NCBI RefSeq assembly: GCF_036013915.1 | Contig: NZ_CP107899.1 | Span: 4,588,001-4,652,000 of the forward strand | Source of the DNA: Streptomyces sp. NBC_00464 | GTDB lineage: Bacteria; Actinomycetota; Actinomycetes; Streptomycetales; Streptomycetaceae | Reading direction: 5' to 3' | Length of the DNA: 64,000 bases | Part shown: in pieces, positions 32,345-42,042 of the stretch | Position numbering within the stretch: the stretch's first letter is position 1 | Layout: each line of letters begins with the position of its first letter | Position numbers and translations under genes: made by a program | The notes under the pieces: model-generated | Told to the model about the DNA's origin: nothing | Seen by the model: only the letters and a program-made list of their open reading frames with translations | Databases searched by the model: none

Positions 32345-33196
32345 TCAACTCGTATGCAGCATCAGCCCGATCCCCACCACCATCAGCCCCGCAGCCGCGA
32401 TCCGCGGTGCGCCGAATCGTTCCTTGAAGAACACCGTCCCGATCGCCGCGCCCACGATGATCGACGACTCCCGCAGCGCCGCCACCGGGGCGAGCGCCGC
32501 CCGGGTCTGGGCCCACAGGACGAGGCCGTACGCCGTCACCGACAGGGCCGCGCCGAGCAGGCCGCGTACCGCGTACGGGCGGAGCTGGGCGGGGAGGGCG
32601 GAGCGGCGGCGGTAGAGGGCGTAGAGGGGGATCGCGACGCCCTCCAGGATCATCAGCCAGGCGATGTAGCCGAGCGAGCTCCCGGAGGCGCGTACGCCGA
32701 CGCCGTCCACCGTCGTGTAGCCGGCGATGGCGAGACCGGTCGCCAGTGCGGCCAGGATCGCCGGCCACTGCGGGCGTTTGCCGGCGCCGCGGATGCCCCA
32801 GAGGGCCAGTCCGACCAGGCCTGCCGAGGCGACCGCGACGCCCGCCGTGGCCCAGCCGTCCGGGTGTTCGCCCACGAAGACGGCGGCGAGGACGGTGACC
32901 ACGAGCGGGGCGGTGCCGCGGGCGATCGGGTACATCTGGCCGAAGTCGCCGAGCGTGAACGACCGCATCAGCAGCAGCATGTACACCACGTGCAGGGCTG
33001 CGGACGCGATCAGGTACGGCCAGGCGTCCGTGGCCGGGAACGGGACGAAGAGGGCGGCGGCCGCGCCGATCAGCAGGCCGCCGCCGGAGATCAGGGTGAA
33101 GGACAGCAGCTGGTCCTTGATCGCGTGCGCGATGGCGTTCCAGCCGGCGTGCGTGAAGGCGGCCGTCAGGACGGCTATGGCGACCAGCGGCGTCAC
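32345..33196 (-). CDS. EamA/DMT family transporter
   Basis: 283 residues from the GTG overlapping the ybaK-type stop (GTGA). About ten hydrophobic helices form two EamA halves (LLIGAAAALFVPFP, APLVVTVLAAVFVGEHP in the first, AAIGTVFFKERFGAPRI in the second). The VFVGEHP and VFFKERF ends are typical. It probably exports a metabolite; the substrate is unknown. It is cotranscribed with the YbaK gene. Confidence 0.9.
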   Translation of the reverse strand: MTPLVAIAVLTAAFTHAGWNAIAHAIKDQLLSFTLISGGGLLIGAAAALFVPFPATDAWPYLIASAALHVVYMLLLMRSFTLGDFGQMYPIARGTAPLVVTVLAAVFVGEHPDGWATAGVAVASAGLVGLALWGIRGAGKRPQWPAILAALATGLAIAGYTTVDGVGVRASGSSLGYIAWLMILEGVAIPLYALYRRRSALPAQLRPYAVRGLLGAALSVTAYGLVLWAQTRAALAPVAALRESSIIVGAAIGTVFFKERFGAPRIAAAGLMVVGIGLMLHTS

Positions 33197-33708
33197 TTGG
33201 TCTGCTCGCGTACGTCCACCACGGTGCCGCCGGCGTGCCCGATCAGCGTCTGCGGGTCGAGCGGGAAGACCGTGTACGGGGTGCCGGCCGCCGCCCACAC
33301 CGTCGCGTGCGCGAGCAGCCCGCGGTCGGCGAGGACCCGGGTCCTGGTGCGGTGCCCGAAGGGCGGCACGCCGCCGATCGCGTAACCGGTGGCCTCCCGG
33401 ACCACGTCCGCGCCCGGCCGCCGTACCTTCGCCGCCCCCAACTCCTGCCGTACGAGCTCCACATCGACGCGCGAGGAGCCGTCCATCAGGACCAGTACCG
33501 GTACCCCGTCGGCCTCGAAGATCAACGACTTGACGATCTCGCCGAGCTCGCAGCCGAGGGCGGCCGCTGCCTCGGCCGCGGTCCGGGTGGCCTCCGGGAA
33601 GCGGCGGATCTCGACGTCGAGTCCGAGCTCGCGCAGGGCCTCGGCGAATCGGGGGTGGGCGGCCGAGGTGTCGTTGCCCGTCGGGGCGGGGGCGTCTGAA
33701 GTACTCAT
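33193..33708 (-). CDS. YbaK/ProX-type aminoacyl-tRNA deacylase
   Basis: 171 residues. Landmarks are FPEATRTAAEAAAALGCELG, EIVKSLIFEADGVPVLVLMDG and the GYAIGGVPPFGH loop, as in YbaK and related trans-editing proteins that clear misacylated tRNA such as Cys-tRNA(Pro). The Lys in EIVKSL is the conserved functional residue. The precise tRNA substrate is uncertain. It is the first gene of a pair with the EamA exporter. Confidence 0.88.
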   Translation of the reverse strand: MSTSDAPAPTGNDTSAAHPRFAEALRELGLDVEIRRFPEATRTAAEAAAALGCELGEIVKSLIFEADGVPVLVLMDGSSRVDVELVRQELGAAKVRRPGADVVREATGYAIGGVPPFGHRTRTRVLADRGLLAHATVWAAAGTPYTVFPLDPQTLIGHAGGTVVDVREQTK

Positions 33709-33760
33709 GATCTGCACGCTATCGGCCGTGGTGCGGGGCGTGCGATCGGGTTTGCGGGAC

Positions 33761-33810
33761 GGCACGGCAAGGGCCTCCGCCGCAGATGCGGCGGAGGCCC
33801 TTGCCGTGCC
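33761..33810. terminator. Strong hairpin terminator of the PBP gene
   Basis: A perfect 24-bp stem (arms begin GGCACGGCAAGGGCC and end GGCCCTTGCCGTGCC) with a 2-nt loop, 12 bp past the PBP stop. Confidence 0.88.
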
Positions 33811-33821
33811 GGTCGGTACGT

Positions 33822-35465
33822 CTACCGCCCCGCGCGCAGGACCGCGGCGACGAGCGGGCCGGCCGCGTCGCCGCCGTGGCCGCCGGACTGGACGACCGCC
33901 GCTGCCGCGAGGTCGTCGCTGAAACCGGTGAACCAGCTGTTGGACTTCCCCTGCCCGTCCACCTCGGCCGAGCCGGTCTTGGCCCCCTTGTCGCCGAGGA
34001 CCGAGGACATGGCCGCCTTGCCGGTGCCCCAGGAGGCGGTGGCCCGCATCATGTCGGTCAGCTGGCCGGTGACGTTCGGCGACAGCGAACGGGAAGCGGT
34101 GACGAGCCGGCGGCCGTCCAGGCTGCTCGGTACGAGGACCGGCTGGCGGAAGGTGCCGGTGCGGGCGGTCGCGGTGATCGACGCCATGTTGAGCGCGTTC
34201 ATCGTCACCGTGCCCTGGCCGATGTACTGGGCCGCCGCCACGCCACCGGTCGCCTCGGGCACGCTGCCGTCGACGGAGGTGACGCCGGTCTTCCATACCA
34301 GGCCGATCCCGAAGACGTCCCGGGCCTCCTTGCCGAGTGCCGCGTCGTCCTTCGTGTCGTCGATCAGCTTGATGAAGGCCGTGTTGCAGGACTGGGCGAA
34401 GCTGGAGGTGAACGTGTTCGTCGGCGGGAGCGAGAAGTACTTCAGGTTGTGGAACGTCGTTCCCTGGTAGAGCACTTCCTTGGGGCACTCGACGGGGCTG
34501 TTCGCGGAGGCGAGCCCCTTCTCGATGAGCAGCGCGGCGGTCACGATCTTCATCGTGGAGCCCGGCGCCTGTGCGCCCTGCATCGCCGCGTTGAAGCCGT
34601 TCGCCGGGTTGTTGGCCACCGCGCGGATCTCGCCGGTGGACGGTTTCACCGCCACCACCGAAGCCCCGCTGAACTGCTTGACCGCGGTTTCGGCCGCCGC
34701 CTGGGCCTTCGCGTCCAGGGTGGTCGGCACCCTGCCCGGCTTCCCCTTGACCAGGGTCAGCAGCGTCTTGTCCACACCGTCGGCGTTCGCGCTGTTGATC
34801 CAGGTCTCGATGCCGACGGTGCCGCCGGCCTTCGCGCTGTACCGCTTGCGCAGCTCGTCCAGAATGCCGCCGAGCGACGGGTACTTCTCCTTGGTGAGCA
34901 CGTTGCCGTTGCGGTCGACCGCCTCGATCGACGCGGTCTCCGACTCGCCCGTCTCCAGCGACTCGCCCTTGCCCAGGTCCGGATGGATGACGGAGGGGAG
35001 CCAGTCGACGAGCGGGCGGCCCGTGGTCAGGCCGCGTACGACGGTGAGTTCGGAGGAGTACGTCCAGGGCTTCGTCTTCCCCTCGTACGAGACGGTCGCC
35101 TTGACCGTGTACGGCACCTTCGAGCCGGTCGCCGGGCCGGCGGTGATCACGGCCTCGGTGACATGGGCCGAGTCGCTGTAGCCGATCAGTGCGGGTTCGG
35201 CGTCGCCCTTGTTGTTGGTGAGATCGGCTGCGACGGCCGCATCGCCCTTCGCCCATGCGGCGAGGAACGCCTTCGACGTCTCGGCGATCTCGTCCTTGGT
35301 GACCGGCCCCGTCTTCACCTCGGCCGAGGTGGCCTTGGTGTCCGTGCCGCCCCCGACCCCGCTGTCGCCGAGCCCGTCCAGGACGTTGTAGGCCCCGTAG
35401 CCCACCCCGCCGACCACGACCGCGAACACTCCGCCGACCACGGCGACCTTCACTCCACTGCGCAT
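33822..35465 (-). CDS. Class B-type penicillin-binding protein (transpeptidase)
   Basis: 547 residues. One N-terminal membrane anchor (VKVAVVGGVFAVVVGGVGYG) and an NTF2-like MecA N-terminal domain (TSKAFLAAWAKGDAAVAADL) precede a transpeptidase with PGSTMK (Ser303, Lys306), SCN (359-361) and KTGSAE (496-498). It crosslinks peptidoglycan outside the membrane. The arrangement is like SCO3156/3157-type Streptomyces PBPs that act in development (from memory). Its 5' region carries a 26-bp palindrome. Confidence 0.94.
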   Translation of the reverse strand: MRSGVKVAVVGGVFAVVVGGVGYGAYNVLDGLGDSGVGGGTDTKATSAEVKTGPVTKDEIAETSKAFLAAWAKGDAAVAADLTNNKGDAEPALIGYSDSAHVTEAVITAGPATGSKVPYTVKATVSYEGKTKPWTYSSELTVVRGLTTGRPLVDWLPSVIHPDLGKGESLETGESETASIEAVDRNGNVLTKEKYPSLGGILDELRKRYSAKAGGTVGIETWINSANADGVDKTLLTLVKGKPGRVPTTLDAKAQAAAETAVKQFSGASVVAVKPSTGEIRAVANNPANGFNAAMQGAQAPGSTMKIVTAALLIEKGLASANSPVECPKEVLYQGTTFHNLKYFSLPPTNTFTSSFAQSCNTAFIKLIDDTKDDAALGKEARDVFGIGLVWKTGVTSVDGSVPEATGGVAAAQYIGQGTVTMNALNMASITATARTGTFRQPVLVPSSLDGRRLVTASRSLSPNVTGQLTDMMRATASWGTGKAAMSSVLGDKGAKTGSAEVDGQGKSNSWFTGFSDDLAAAAVVQSGGHGGDAAGPLVAAVLRAGR

Positions 35466-35489
35466 CCCTGCAGTCCCCCTCCCCAGGAG

Positions 35490-35515
35490 GCCCCCTTGAA
35501 CGTGTTCAAGGGGGC
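35490..35515. promoter_or_regulatory. 26-bp palindrome in the PBP leader
   Basis: GCCCCCTTGAAC and GTTCAAGGGGGC pair around GT, 25 bp upstream of the PBP start. It could be a transcript hairpin, the end of an upstream unit or an operator. Confidence 0.6.
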
Positions 35516-35607
35516 TGTTCCCTGCACGTTACGGGACTGCCGTGACAGTGGGGCCGGTTGTTATCGGAATGCGATCCGCCGCGGCATGGGAGACGCGAAC
35601 AGAACGG

Positions 35608-37386
35608 TCAAATCCAGGTATCCAGCCACATGCGGTCCCGCCAGGAATCCTCGGGAATCGGGGTTCCGGTATACAGCGGCCAGAAATAGATGAAATTCCA
35701 GATGATCAGGAGGACCAGTACGCCGGCGGCTACGGCCCCCAGTGTCCGGCGCCGTTCACCCGAGGGATCGCCCTTTGTCAGACCCAGTTCGAGTTTCGCC
35801 CCGGTGCCTGCCGCAGGGCCCAGCATCGCGCCGATCATCATCGCCACCGCGAGGCAGAGGAAGGGCACGAACACGACCGCGTAGAAAAGGAAAATGGTGC
35901 GTTCCTGGTAGAGGAACCACGGCACCCAGCCCGCGGCCACTCCGCAGGCGATCGCGCCCGCCCGCCAGTCGCGGCGGAAGAACCAGCGCCACAGCACGTA
36001 CAGCAGGGCGAAGCACGCGGCCCACCACAGCAGCGGCGTGCCGAGTGCCAGCACCTCGCGCGCGCACTTGCCGGTCGACGAGTCGGTGCAGCCGTTCTGC
36101 TCCTCGTAGAAGTACGAGACCGGCCGGCCCAGCACGATCCAGCTCCACGGATTGGACTGATAGGTGTGACCGGACGTCAGGTTCACATGGAACTCGTAGA
36201 CCTGGTTCTCGTAGTGCCACAGGCTGCGCAGCCAGTCCGGCAGCCAGGTCCAGCTGCCGCCCTTGCCGTCGGTCGCCGCCCAGTCCCGGTAGTAGCCGTG
36301 CCGGTCGGGGTCGTTGTGGATGATCCAGCCGGTCCAGGAGGCGATGTACGTGAGGACCGCGACCGGCACCGTGGAGACGAAGGCCGGCAGCAGATCCCGC
36401 TTCAGTACCGCCTTGTACGGCTGCACCGCGCCCGCGGTCTTTCGCGCGCCGACATCCCACAGGACCGTCATCAGGCCGAACGCGACCATGATGTACAGCC
36501 CGTTCCACTTGGTGGCGAAGGCCAGCCCGAGGGAGATTCCGGCCGCGATCCGCCACGGGCGCCAGCCCAGGCGCAGGCCCTCCGCGACTCCGGTGTCCGG
36601 CCGCAGCACGCCGTCCTCGTCGACCGGAAGCGCCGCGGCGAGTCTGCGCCTCGCCCAGTCCCGGTCGATCAGCAGGCAGCCGAACGAGGCCAGCACGAAG
36701 AACATCAGCACCAGGTCGAGCAGCGCGGTGCGGCTCATCACGAAGTGCAGCCCGTCCACCGCGAGCAGCGCGCCCGCCAGACAGCCCAGGAACGTCGAGC
36801 GGAACAGCCTGCGGCCGATCCGGCACAGCATCAGCACCGACAGCGTGCCGAGCACGGCGACCATGAACCGCCAGCCGAACGGCGTGAATCCGAAGATCTG
36901 CTCACCGATGCCGATGATCCACTTGCCGACCGGCGGGTGCACCACATAACCCGGATCGGTGGGGACCGGCACCTGCGACGGATCGTTGAGGATCAGCTTG
37001 TCGACGTCCTTGGGCCACGCCCCCTCGTACCCCTGCTTGATGAGGGCCCAGGAGTCCTTGGCGTAATACGTCTCATCGAATATCACCGCGTGCGGGCTGC
37101 CCAGGTTCCAGAACCGCAGCACCCCGGCGACCGCCGCCACCAGCAGCGGACCGCCCCACGCCGACCAGCGCACCAGCCGGTCCGCGAGCAGCGGGGGCAT
37201 CCCGAGCACCGCCCACAGCTGGCCTCCCGGGCGGGTGTACGGCGGAACCAGCCGTTCGCGCAGCCCGATACCGGGGCGCGGGAAATGGCCGAAGCGGCGC
37301 AGCCGCTGCTGCCAGGAAGTCGGCTCCGGGCCGTGCTGTTCCCCGGCGTCTTGGCCCTGCCGGGCTTCGGGCGCAGTACTCGTCAC
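35608..37386 (-). CDS. pmt: Protein O-mannosyltransferase (Pmt)
   Basis: 592 residues from GTG 37386. This is a GT39 membrane enzyme. The first outer loop carries the DE pair FDETYYAKDSWALI after the first helix, then HPPVGKWIIGIGE. Many helices follow and NCTDSSTGKCA lies in a late loop. It transfers mannose from polyprenyl-phosphate mannose to secreted proteins. Streptomyces Pmt glycosylates exported lipoproteins and phage receptors. It is divergent from rsmI with 62 bp between starts. Confidence 0.94.
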   Translation of the reverse strand: MTSTAPEARQGQDAGEQHGPEPTSWQQRLRRFGHFPRPGIGLRERLVPPYTRPGGQLWAVLGMPPLLADRLVRWSAWGGPLLVAAVAGVLRFWNLGSPHAVIFDETYYAKDSWALIKQGYEGAWPKDVDKLILNDPSQVPVPTDPGYVVHPPVGKWIIGIGEQIFGFTPFGWRFMVAVLGTLSVLMLCRIGRRLFRSTFLGCLAGALLAVDGLHFVMSRTALLDLVLMFFVLASFGCLLIDRDWARRRLAAALPVDEDGVLRPDTGVAEGLRLGWRPWRIAAGISLGLAFATKWNGLYIMVAFGLMTVLWDVGARKTAGAVQPYKAVLKRDLLPAFVSTVPVAVLTYIASWTGWIIHNDPDRHGYYRDWAATDGKGGSWTWLPDWLRSLWHYENQVYEFHVNLTSGHTYQSNPWSWIVLGRPVSYFYEEQNGCTDSSTGKCAREVLALGTPLLWWAACFALLYVLWRWFFRRDWRAGAIACGVAAGWVPWFLYQERTIFLFYAVVFVPFLCLAVAMMIGAMLGPAAGTGAKLELGLTKGDPSGERRRTLGAVAAGVLVLLIIWNFIYFWPLYTGTPIPEDSWRDRMWLDTWI

Positions 37387-37448
37387 CGCGCCATCGTAGG
37401 GAACGCATCTGTGCGAGTCCTGCCGCCCTTGCTGGGAGGATGGACGTT

Positions 37449-38336
37449 GTGACTGGAACGACTGGAACGCTGGTACTCGCAGGGACCCCCATCGGCGATG
37501 TGGCGGACGCCCCGCCACGACTCGCCGCCGAACTGGAGACGGCCGATGTCGTCGCCGCCGAGGACACCCGCCGGCTGCGCCGGCTGACCCAGGCGCTGGG
37601 CATCCACACCACGGGGCGTGTCGTCTCCTACTTCGAGGGCAACGAGTCCGCCCGTACGCCCGAACTCGTCGAGGCGCTGCTGGGCGGCGCCCGGGTGCTG
37701 CTGGTCACGGACGCGGGCATGCCGTCCGTGTCCGACCCCGGCTACCGGCTGGTCGCCGCGGCGGTGGAGAAGGACATCAAGGTCACCGCGGTGCCGGGCC
37801 CGTCGGCGGTGCTCACCGCGCTCGCCCTGTCCGCGCTGCCGGTGGACCGGTTCTGCTTCGAGGGCTTCCTGCCGCGCAAGGCGGGCGAGCGCCTCGGCAA
37901 GCTCCGCGAGGTCGCCGACGAGCGCCGCACCATGGTGTTCTTCGAGGCCCCGCACCGGCTCGACGACACCCTTGCCGCGATGGCCGAGGTCTTCGGCGCC
38001 GACCGGCGCGCCGCGGTGTGCCGGGAGCTGACCAAGACGTACGAGGAAGTGAAGCGCGGTCCGCTGGGCGAGCTCGCCGTCTGGGCGGCCGAGGGCGTAC
38101 GCGGTGAGATCACCGTCGTCGTCGAGGGCGCGGCCGACTCCGGAGCCGAGGAGCTGGACGCCGAGGAGCTGGTGCGCAGGGTGCAGGTGCGCGAGGAGGC
38201 GGGGGAGCGGCGCAAGGAGGCGATCGCCGCCGTGGCCGCGGCGGCGGGGCTGCCCAAGCGCGAGGTGTTCGACGCGGTCGTCGCAGCAAAGAATGCGGCT
38301 CGGACCGGCCCAGTGGACGGCAAAGGACTATCGTAA
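37449..38336 (+). CDS. rsmI: 16S rRNA (cytidine1402-2'-O)-methyltransferase
   Basis: 295 residues from GTG 37449. GGGAGG ends 9 nt upstream, so the in-frame ATG at 37440 is too close to be used. The SAM tetrapyrrole-methylase fold shows LVLAGTPIGDVADAPPR, AAEDTRRLRRLT, LVTDAGMPSVSDPGYRLV and VPGPSAVLTALALS. It methylates C1402 of 16S rRNA with RsmH. It is a housekeeping gene, divergent from pmt. Confidence 0.96.
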   Translation: MTGTTGTLVLAGTPIGDVADAPPRLAAELETADVVAAEDTRRLRRLTQALGIHTTGRVVSYFEGNESARTPELVEALLGGARVLLVTDAGMPSVSDPGYRLVAAAVEKDIKVTAVPGPSAVLTALALSALPVDRFCFEGFLPRKAGERLGKLREVADERRTMVFFEAPHRLDDTLAAMAEVFGADRRAAVCRELTKTYEEVKRGPLGELAVWAAEGVRGEITVVVEGAADSGAEELDAEELVRRVQVREEAGERRKEAIAAVAAAAGLPKREVFDAVVAAKNAARTGPVDGKGLS

Positions 38337-38495
38337 AAGGCAAAGCCAGAGCCGCGTTCCGGGGCCTTTTGCCACGAGAAGGCCAAATCCGCTCCAACAC
38401 TCGACAGGGCCCGGTGCGCTCCCGCCGGTAAAGGCGTCCACTGGATTCAGGACGCATTCTCCGGAGTGCTTGTCCGGCGGACAAGAGGAGCAGGC

Positions 38496-38876
38496 ATGAG
38501 CGACATCGCAGCAACCACCGTGCACGAGGCGTATGCCTTCGCCTGCATGAGGTGCGGATACGGCTGGGAACAGGCCTACGAAATAGAGCACCACGTGGAC
38601 ACCTCGAACCACGCGTTCGTGGTCTACAAGGCGGACGGCGAACGCGTGCCGTCCCCGCTTTCCACGCCCACCTGCACGAACTGCGGCGGGCACGTCGTAC
38701 GGATCATGCGGGCCGGGCGGGTCTCGACGGTGCAGCAGCTGCTCCAGAACCGCCGGCCGGCCGTCGAGGCCGACGCCGACGCCGAGGTGCGGGAGCCCGT
38801 GGCCGCCACGGCCGCTCCTTCGGGCGACCACCACTGGCACCTCTCCGACCTGCTCCACCCCTTCCACCGCAAGTGA
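38496..38876 (+). CDS. Hypothetical zinc-ribbon protein, 126 aa
   Basis: Two CxxC pairs, FACMRCGYGW and PTCTNCGGHVV, form a probable zinc ribbon. The remainder is charged, and the tail is His-rich (DHHWHLSDLLHPFHRK). AGAGGAG precedes the ATG. I recognise no specific function. It lies between rsmI and tatD, where it may act in RNA or ribosome-linked processes, but that is speculation. Confidence 0.8.
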   Translation: MSDIAATTVHEAYAFACMRCGYGWEQAYEIEHHVDTSNHAFVVYKADGERVPSPLSTPTCTNCGGHVVRIMRAGRVSTVQQLLQNRRPAVEADADAEVREPVAATAAPSGDHHWHLSDLLHPFHRK

Positions 38877-38910
38877 GGTTCCCGGCCACGGTCCTCGTAC
38901 GATCGTGGCC

Positions 38911-39777
38911 ATGAGCCGTACCGAAGCCCCGCCGCTGCCCGAGCCCCTCCGGGTGCCGGTCGCCGATTCGCACACCCACCTGGACATGCAGGACGGCACC
39001 GTCGAGGAGGCCCTGGCCAGGGCCGCCGCGGTGAACGTGACGACCGTGATCCAGGTGGGCTGCGATGTGAAGGGCTCGCACTGGGCCGCCGAGACCGCGG
39101 CCGCGCACGCGAGTGTGTACGCGGCCGTGGCGCTGCACCCCAACGAGGCGCCGCGCATCGTGCACGGGGACCCGGACAACTGGTCGCGGCAGGGGGCGCG
39201 CGAGGGCGGCGGGAGCGCCGCGCTCCACGAGGCGCTCGCCGAGATCGACGCGCTGGCCGCGCTGGACCACGTACGCGGCGTCGGCGAGACGGGGCTCGAC
39301 TACTTCCGGACCGGCCCCGAGGGCATGGCCGCCCAGGAGGAGTCCTTCCGGGCCCACATCGAGATCGCCAAACGGCACGGCAAGGCGCTCGTCATCCACG
39401 ATCGCGAGGCGCACGCCGACGTGCTGCGCATCCTGGCCGACGCGGGCGCCCCCGAGCGGACGGTCTTCCACTGCTACTCCGGCGACGCCGACATGGCCCG
39501 GGTCTGCGCGGACGCCGGGTACTTCATGTCCTTCGCGGGCAACATGACGTTCAAGAACGCCCAGCCGCTGCGTGACGCGCTGGCCGTCGCGCCCATGGAG
39601 CTGGTCCTGGTCGAGACCGACGCGCCCTTTCTCACCCCGGCCCCGTACCGCGGACGGCCTAACGCGCCGTATCTGATTCCGGTCACGCTGCGCGCCATGG
39701 CCGCGGTCAAGGGCGTCGACGAGGACACCCTGGCGTCGGCGATCGCCGACAATACGGCTCGCGCGTTCGACTACTGA
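38911..39777 (+). CDS. tatD: TatD family metal-dependent hydrolase
   Basis: 288 residues; the ATG at 38911 is preferred over a GTG 6 bp earlier. Metal ligands appear as DSHTHLD, VGETGLDYF, VFHCYSGDADM and ETDAPFLTPAPYRGRPN. The family contains 3'-5' DNA exonucleases used in repair and DNA turnover. It precedes the Rpf-like-ksgA-ispE group as in many actinobacteria. Confidence 0.95.
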   Translation: MSRTEAPPLPEPLRVPVADSHTHLDMQDGTVEEALARAAAVNVTTVIQVGCDVKGSHWAAETAAAHASVYAAVALHPNEAPRIVHGDPDNWSRQGAREGGGSAALHEALAEIDALAALDHVRGVGETGLDYFRTGPEGMAAQEESFRAHIEIAKRHGKALVIHDREAHADVLRILADAGAPERTVFHCYSGDADMARVCADAGYFMSFAGNMTFKNAQPLRDALAVAPMELVLVETDAPFLTPAPYRGRPNAPYLIPVTLRAMAAVKGVDEDTLASAIADNTARAFDY

Positions 39778-39892
39778 CCGGCATTGCACGACGCTGCGTA
39801 GTCGCGCCGCTTTGGAGAGTCACGCAGGCTCCGCTATCGTCCCGGGCGCCAAGAGTGAGCCGGGCCGGTACGGATCTTCTGGAGCGAGCGTC

Positions 39893-41173
39893 GTGAGCAA
39901 TTCGCAGGGCAGTCACCGCGCGGCACGCGGCAGGGGGCGTACGGCGGCGGCCGGGACCCGCGGGCCCGCAACCGTCGTCGTGCCGGGCCCGTCCCCCGTA
40001 CCGCCGCACACCGTCGTCGTGCCGGGCCCGTCCCCCGTACCGCCGCACGAGGAGCTGACGCTCGCCGCGTGGCCCCGGCACACCCCGACCGTCGTCGACA
40101 TGCCGACGGGGCGGACGGTGACCGCGACCGGCGGCCCGGCCGGCCTGCCGACGGGGTGGACCGCTGCCGCGCCCGGCGGCCCATTCCGTACCGCGCAGGC
40201 CCCCACCGTCACCGCGCTCACCGTGCCGGCCCCCGCCGGCAGGTCCGGGGCGCGGCGGGGCGCCCGGCGGCGCCGGGTGTCCGTCCGGCCCGAGCAGCTG
40301 CGCCGCCTGGTCCCGCAGGCCCTCGTGGTCGCGTTCCTGGCGGGCGGGACGACCGCGTTCCTCGCCGAGGACAAGGCGGTGACCCTGGACGTCGACGGGG
40401 AGCCCCGCACCCTGCACACCTTCGCGGACGACGTGGGGGAGCTCCTCGCCGAACAGGGCATCGATGCGAACGCGGACGGCGGCCCGGCCGTGTCCCCGGC
40501 CCCCGGCACCCGCCTCGCCGACGGCGACGTGATCACCGTCGGCGGCCCGCGCCCGGTGACGCTCACGCTCGACGGGGTGCGGCGCAGGGTCTGGACCTCC
40601 GAGCCCACCGTCGGCGCCGCCCTGCGCCGGCTGGGCGTGCGGGCCGACGGCGCCTACCTCTCCGTCTCCCGGTCCGCGCCGATCGGGCGCACCGGACTGA
40701 CCCTGGACGTGCGCACCGCCCGCACCGTCACCGTGATGGCCGACGGCCGCGAACACACCGTCCGCACCACCGCCGCCACCGTCCGCGAGGCCGTCGCACG
40801 GGCCGGTGTCGTCCTGCACGGCGAGGACACCACGTCCGTGGCCCCGGACAGCTTCCCCCGCGAGGGCCAGACCGTCTCGGTGCTCCGGATCACCACCGCC
40901 CGGGTGGTGCGCGAGGAGCTGCTGCCGTACCCCGTCGAACGGACCGGCGACGGGGCGATCCCCGCCGGCACCGAGCGGGTCGAGCGGGAGGGGCGGGACG
41001 GTTCGCGCCGTGTCATGTACGCCCTGCGGACCGTCAACGGCGTCCGGCAGAAGCCCCGGGTCCTGGCCACCGAGGTCGTACGGGAGCCGGTCAGCCGGGT
41101 CGTGAAGGCCGGCACCGGGCCCCGCACGGCCGGGACGGCCGGGAGGGCGACAGCCCGTACGCTTAACAGGTGA
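39893..41173 (+). CDS. DUF348/G5 domain protein, Rpf-like without catalytic domain
   Basis: 426 residues from GTG 39893. The first ~135 residues are cytoplasmic, Pro/Gly-rich and basic, including a perfect tandem duplication. A membrane segment follows (about 139-157, [19 protein letters not shown]). Three ubiquitin-like DUF348 domains ([18 protein letters not shown], then two more) and a G5 domain ([19 protein letters not shown]) complete it. In rpfB of mycobacteria, in the same rpfB-ksgA-ispE context, a lysozyme-like Rpf domain follows G5; here the stop comes directly after it. It may be a wall-binding scaffold. Confidence 0.88.
   Translation: MSNSQGSHRAARGRGRTAAAGTRGPATVVVPGPSPVPPHTVVVPGPSPVPPHEELTLAAWPRHTPTVVDMPTGRTVTATGGPAGLPTGWTAAAPGGPFRTAQAPTVTALTVPAPAGRSGARRGARRRRVSVRPEQLRRLVPQALVVAFLAGGTTAFLAEDKAVTLDVDGEPRTLHTFADDVGELLAEQGIDANADGGPAVSPAPGTRLADGDVITVGGPRPVTLTLDGVRRRVWTSEPTVGAALRRLGVRADGAYLSVSRSAPIGRTGLTLDVRTARTVTVMADGREHTVRTTAATVREAVARAGVVLHGEDTTSVAPDSFPREGQTVSVLRITTARVVREELLPYPVERTGDGAIPAGTERVEREGRDGSRRVMYALRTVNGVRQKPRVLATEVVREPVSRVVKAGTGPRTAGTAGRATARTLNR
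39971..40048 (+). repeat. Perfect 39-bp tandem duplication in the Rpf-like gene
   Basis: Two identical units (39971-40009 and 40010-40048) encode [13 protein letters not shown] twice. With no substitutions, the duplication is recent or actively maintained. Confidence 0.95.
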
Positions 41174-42042
41174 GCACCACAGAGCCCGACGCCCTCCTGG
41201 GCCCCGCAGAAATCCGCGAGCTGGCCGCGACGCTGGGCGTACGCCCCACGAAGCAGCGCGGTCAGAACTTCGTCATCGACGCCAACACGGTCCGCCGGAT
41301 CGTGCGCACCGCGGAGGTCCGCCCGGACGACGTGGTGGTCGAGGTCGGTCCCGGTCTGGGCTCGCTGACCCTGGCCCTGCTGGAGGCGGCCGACCGGGTC
41401 GTCGCCGTCGAGATCGACGACGTGCTGGCGGCCGCCCTGCCGGCCACGGTCGCCGCCCGGATGCCGCAGCGCGCCGACCGGTTCACCCTCGTCCACTCGG
41501 ACGCGATGCTCGTACGGGAGCTGCCGGGCCCGCCGCCCACCGCACTGGTCGCCAACCTTCCGTACAACGTCGCGGTGCCCGTGCTGCTCACGATGCTCGA
41601 CCGTTTCCCCAGCATCGAGCGGACCCTGGTCATGGTGCAGGCCGAGGTCGCCGACCGGCTGGCCGCCAGGCCGGGCAACAAGGTCTACGGCGTGCCGTCG
41701 GTGAAGGCCAACTGGTACACCGACGTCAAGCGCGCCGGCTCCATCGGCCGCAAGGTGTTCTGGCCCGCGCCGAACGTCGACTCGGGCCTGGTGTCACTGG
41801 TGCGCCGGACCGAGCCCGTCGCCACCACGGCGAGCAAGGCCGAGGTCTTCGCGGTCGTCGACGCCGCCTTCGCCCAGCGCCGCAAGACGCTGCGGGCGGC
41901 CCTGTCCGGCTGGGCCGGCTCCGCGCCCGCCGCCGAGGCGGCCCTGGTCGCGGCCGGCATCTCGCCGCAGGCCCGGGGCGAGGCACTCACGGTCGAGGAG
42001 TTCGCCGCCATCGCCGAGAACAAGCCGGAGCTGTCCGCATGA
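41170..42042 (+). CDS. rsmA: 16S rRNA (adenine1518/1519-N6)-dimethyltransferase
   Basis: 290 residues from GTG 41170, overlapping the previous stop. [37 protein letters not shown] and [13 protein letters not shown] are the signature KsgA segments. It dimethylates A1518 and A1519 near the 3' end of 16S rRNA. Its stop overlaps the ispE ATG. Confidence 0.97.
   Translation: MSTTEPDALLGPAEIRELAATLGVRPTKQRGQNFVIDANTVRRIVRTAEVRPDDVVVEVGPGLGSLTLALLEAADRVVAVEIDDVLAAALPATVAARMPQRADRFTLVHSDAMLVRELPGPPPTALVANLPYNVAVPVLLTMLDRFPSIERTLVMVQAEVADRLAARPGNKVYGVPSVKANWYTDVKRAGSIGRKVFWPAPNVDSGLVSLVRRTEPVATTASKAEVFAVVDAAFAQRRKTLRAALSGWAGSAPAAEAALVAAGISPQARGEALTVEEFAAIAENKPELSA

Noticed and set aside
35490..35515. 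LexA SOS box in the PBP leader
   Set aside because: GAAC and GTTC are separated by 2 bp rather than the 4 bp of the SOS box.
41174..41300. Hidden Rpf catalytic domain after the G5 domain
   Set aside because: The ksgA start overlaps the stop of the Rpf-like gene, so no room exists for another domain.
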